Positions 5,813 to 6,730 of a stretch of DNA of 6,730 nucleotides are shown here, one piece after another. Source of the stretch: CAZRIE01 sp964600075 (GTDB taxonomy: Bacteria; Bacteroidota; Bacteroidia; Flavobacteriales; Flavobacteriaceae); assembly GCA_964600075.1 (NCBI GenBank), contig CAZRIE010000164.1, positions 1 through 6,730 of the forward strand, given 5' to 3'. Under the pieces are notes generated by a model. That model made no database searches and was not told the origin of the DNA. It saw only the letters and a program-made list of their open reading frames with translations. Position 1 is the first letter of the stretch. Each line of letters begins with the position of its first letter. The position numbers were made by a program, and so were the translations under genes.

Positions 5813-6730
5813 ATGAAACTCCTACGCTTTATTCCCATAAAACTGACCTTTTTATTGGTTTTAGGAATTTTAATAGGCAATTATTTAGATACAGGTATCA
5901 CATTTCCCTTAGCACTCACCGTGGTATTTCTTATTTTCTTCGGATTTCTCTTTTACAAGGATAAAAATAGAACCTCCCCCAGATTCGGAATCGTCTTTGC
6001 CCTAACTACCCTGAGTATTGGCATTCTGGCAGTTGCATTGGCAAGCCCTAAAAATCACCCCGATCACTATTCGAATCAAGAATTTACAGGAAGTATTGTT
6101 TGCCAATTGAAAATTAGAGAGGTGCTTAAGACAACTGCATTTTCAGACAGATATGTCGCCCATATGGAATCGCTGGAAAACAAAGGTGCATCCGGTAAGG
6201 TTTTGCTTAGTTTTTCTTTGGACTCAACGACTCGAAAATTTAAAGTTGATGATGAACTTATAGTCTTTGGGAAGCTAGATGTTATACCCCCCTTTAAATC
6301 CACATCAATTTGACTATAAAAGCTATTTGAAGGGTTTGGGTATTTCTCATCAATTACGGTTAAATACAAACAATTTTTTCCTGAAGGAGAATCCTTCACC
6401 AACACTATTTGGAATTTCAGCTTCAGTTCGTAACAAGATAATTGATAAATTAAAACAGGCCAGTTTTGGCAAGGAAGAACTGGGAATAATTCAGGCCCTT
6501 CTATTGGGCCAGCGCAACGACATTTCGGCGGAAACATACAATAACTACAAAAATGCAGGAGCAGTTCATATTTTGGCCGTTTCCGGTTTGCATATTGGCA
6601 TCTTGCTGCTACTACTTCAATTTTTATTACGACCCTTGGAAAGGCTTCCAAAAGGAAAGACCTTAAAACTAATTGCCATTGTCGCACTACTGTGGTGCTT
6701 TGCCCTACTTGCGGGTCTATCTCCATCTGT
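5813..6730 (+). pseudogene. comEC: ComEC/Rec2 DNA-uptake channel, frameshifted, 3' end beyond the window
   Basis: ComEC forms the inner-membrane channel (and, in many species, nuclease) for single-stranded DNA in natural transformation. The first frame (5813-6313, 166 codons) has three hydrophobic segments near residues 8-25, 31-48 and 58-76 and a beta-rich DUF4131-like stretch ending GKLDVIPP, then runs into a TGA at 6311-6313. The family continuation sits in the +1 frame from 6294: LNPHQFDYKSYLKGLGISHQ, then GIIQALLLGQRNDIS, and the competence-domain hallmark AVHILAVSGLHIG followed by hydrophobic helices and AGLSPS at the right edge. This second frame is open to the window end. One surplus C in the six-C run 6287-6292 explains the break; removing it joins VIPP to LNPHQFDY. 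The cause may be a real mutation, slippage, or a sequencing error. The start is one base after the preceding stop codon. Confidence 0.85.
6287..6295 (+). other. frameshift site in comEC (C6-T3 run)
   Basis: CCC CCC TTT in the upstream frame. Five C residues instead of six would give one continuous ComEC reading frame. A ribosome would need a net +1 shift to stay in the productive frame; CCC followed by C or U is a sequence on which proline tRNA can slip +1. The stop lies 16 bases further on, at 6311-6313. Confidence 0.7.

Noticed and set aside
6076..6726. Minus-strand open frame of 216 codons opposite comEC
   Set aside because: It lies antisense to recognisable ComEC sequence in both frames, has no domain pattern or plausible start context, and is explained as a shadow of plus-strand coding sequence.

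Overview
The window looks like chromosomal DNA of a marine-type member of the Bacteroidota, most likely Flavobacteriaceae. The basis is protein style (lipoprotein signals ending VASC-G, a PrcA/Tsp-type lipoprotein protease, flavobacterial-looking SurE, LpxB and ComEC), moderately low GC, lack of Shine-Dalgarno sequences before starts, and a gene order I associate with this family. Genus-level placement is not possible from this sequence alone.

Layout. A rho-independent terminator (87-117) closes a large minus-strand gene (137-2320) for a carboxy-terminal processing (tail-specific, S41A) protease anchored as a lipoprotein. A 191-bp divergent intergenic region follows. The rest reads on the plus strand: surE (2512-3285), a 94-residue three-helix membrane protein (3366-3650), a decayed four-helix-bundle (S23/IVS-type) gene (3655-4041), lpxB (4111-5223), a lipoprotein NlpC/P60 peptidase (5260-5811) and comEC (from 5813, running off the right edge). 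comEC is broken by a one-base frameshift in a run of six C residues at 6287-6292.

How the genes fit together. The theme is the cell envelope: LpxB makes the lipid A disaccharide, the NlpC/P60 lipoprotein probably trims peptidoglycan, the Tsp-like protease processes envelope proteins, and ComEC is the inner-membrane DNA-uptake channel. SurE is a survival/stationary-phase nucleotidase. nlpC and comEC are separated by one base and lpxB-nlpC by 36 bases, so lpxB-nlpC-comEC is probably one transcript.

The unusual part is the surE-lpxB interval. It contains two palindromic units built from the same AAGT(A/T)C-type repeat. One (3287-3364) is an empty long hairpin between surE and the membrane protein gene. 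The other (about 3653-4110) has inverted ends and encloses the four-helix-bundle pseudogene. A 7-bp direct repeat, TTTAAAG, lies at its borders (3646-3652 and 4104-4110). Removing the unit plus one repeat copy would leave the membrane protein stop codon 2 bases before the lpxB start, a normal operon junction. I read this as a small mobile unit, resembling 23S rRNA intervening sequences, that inserted into the operon and then decayed.
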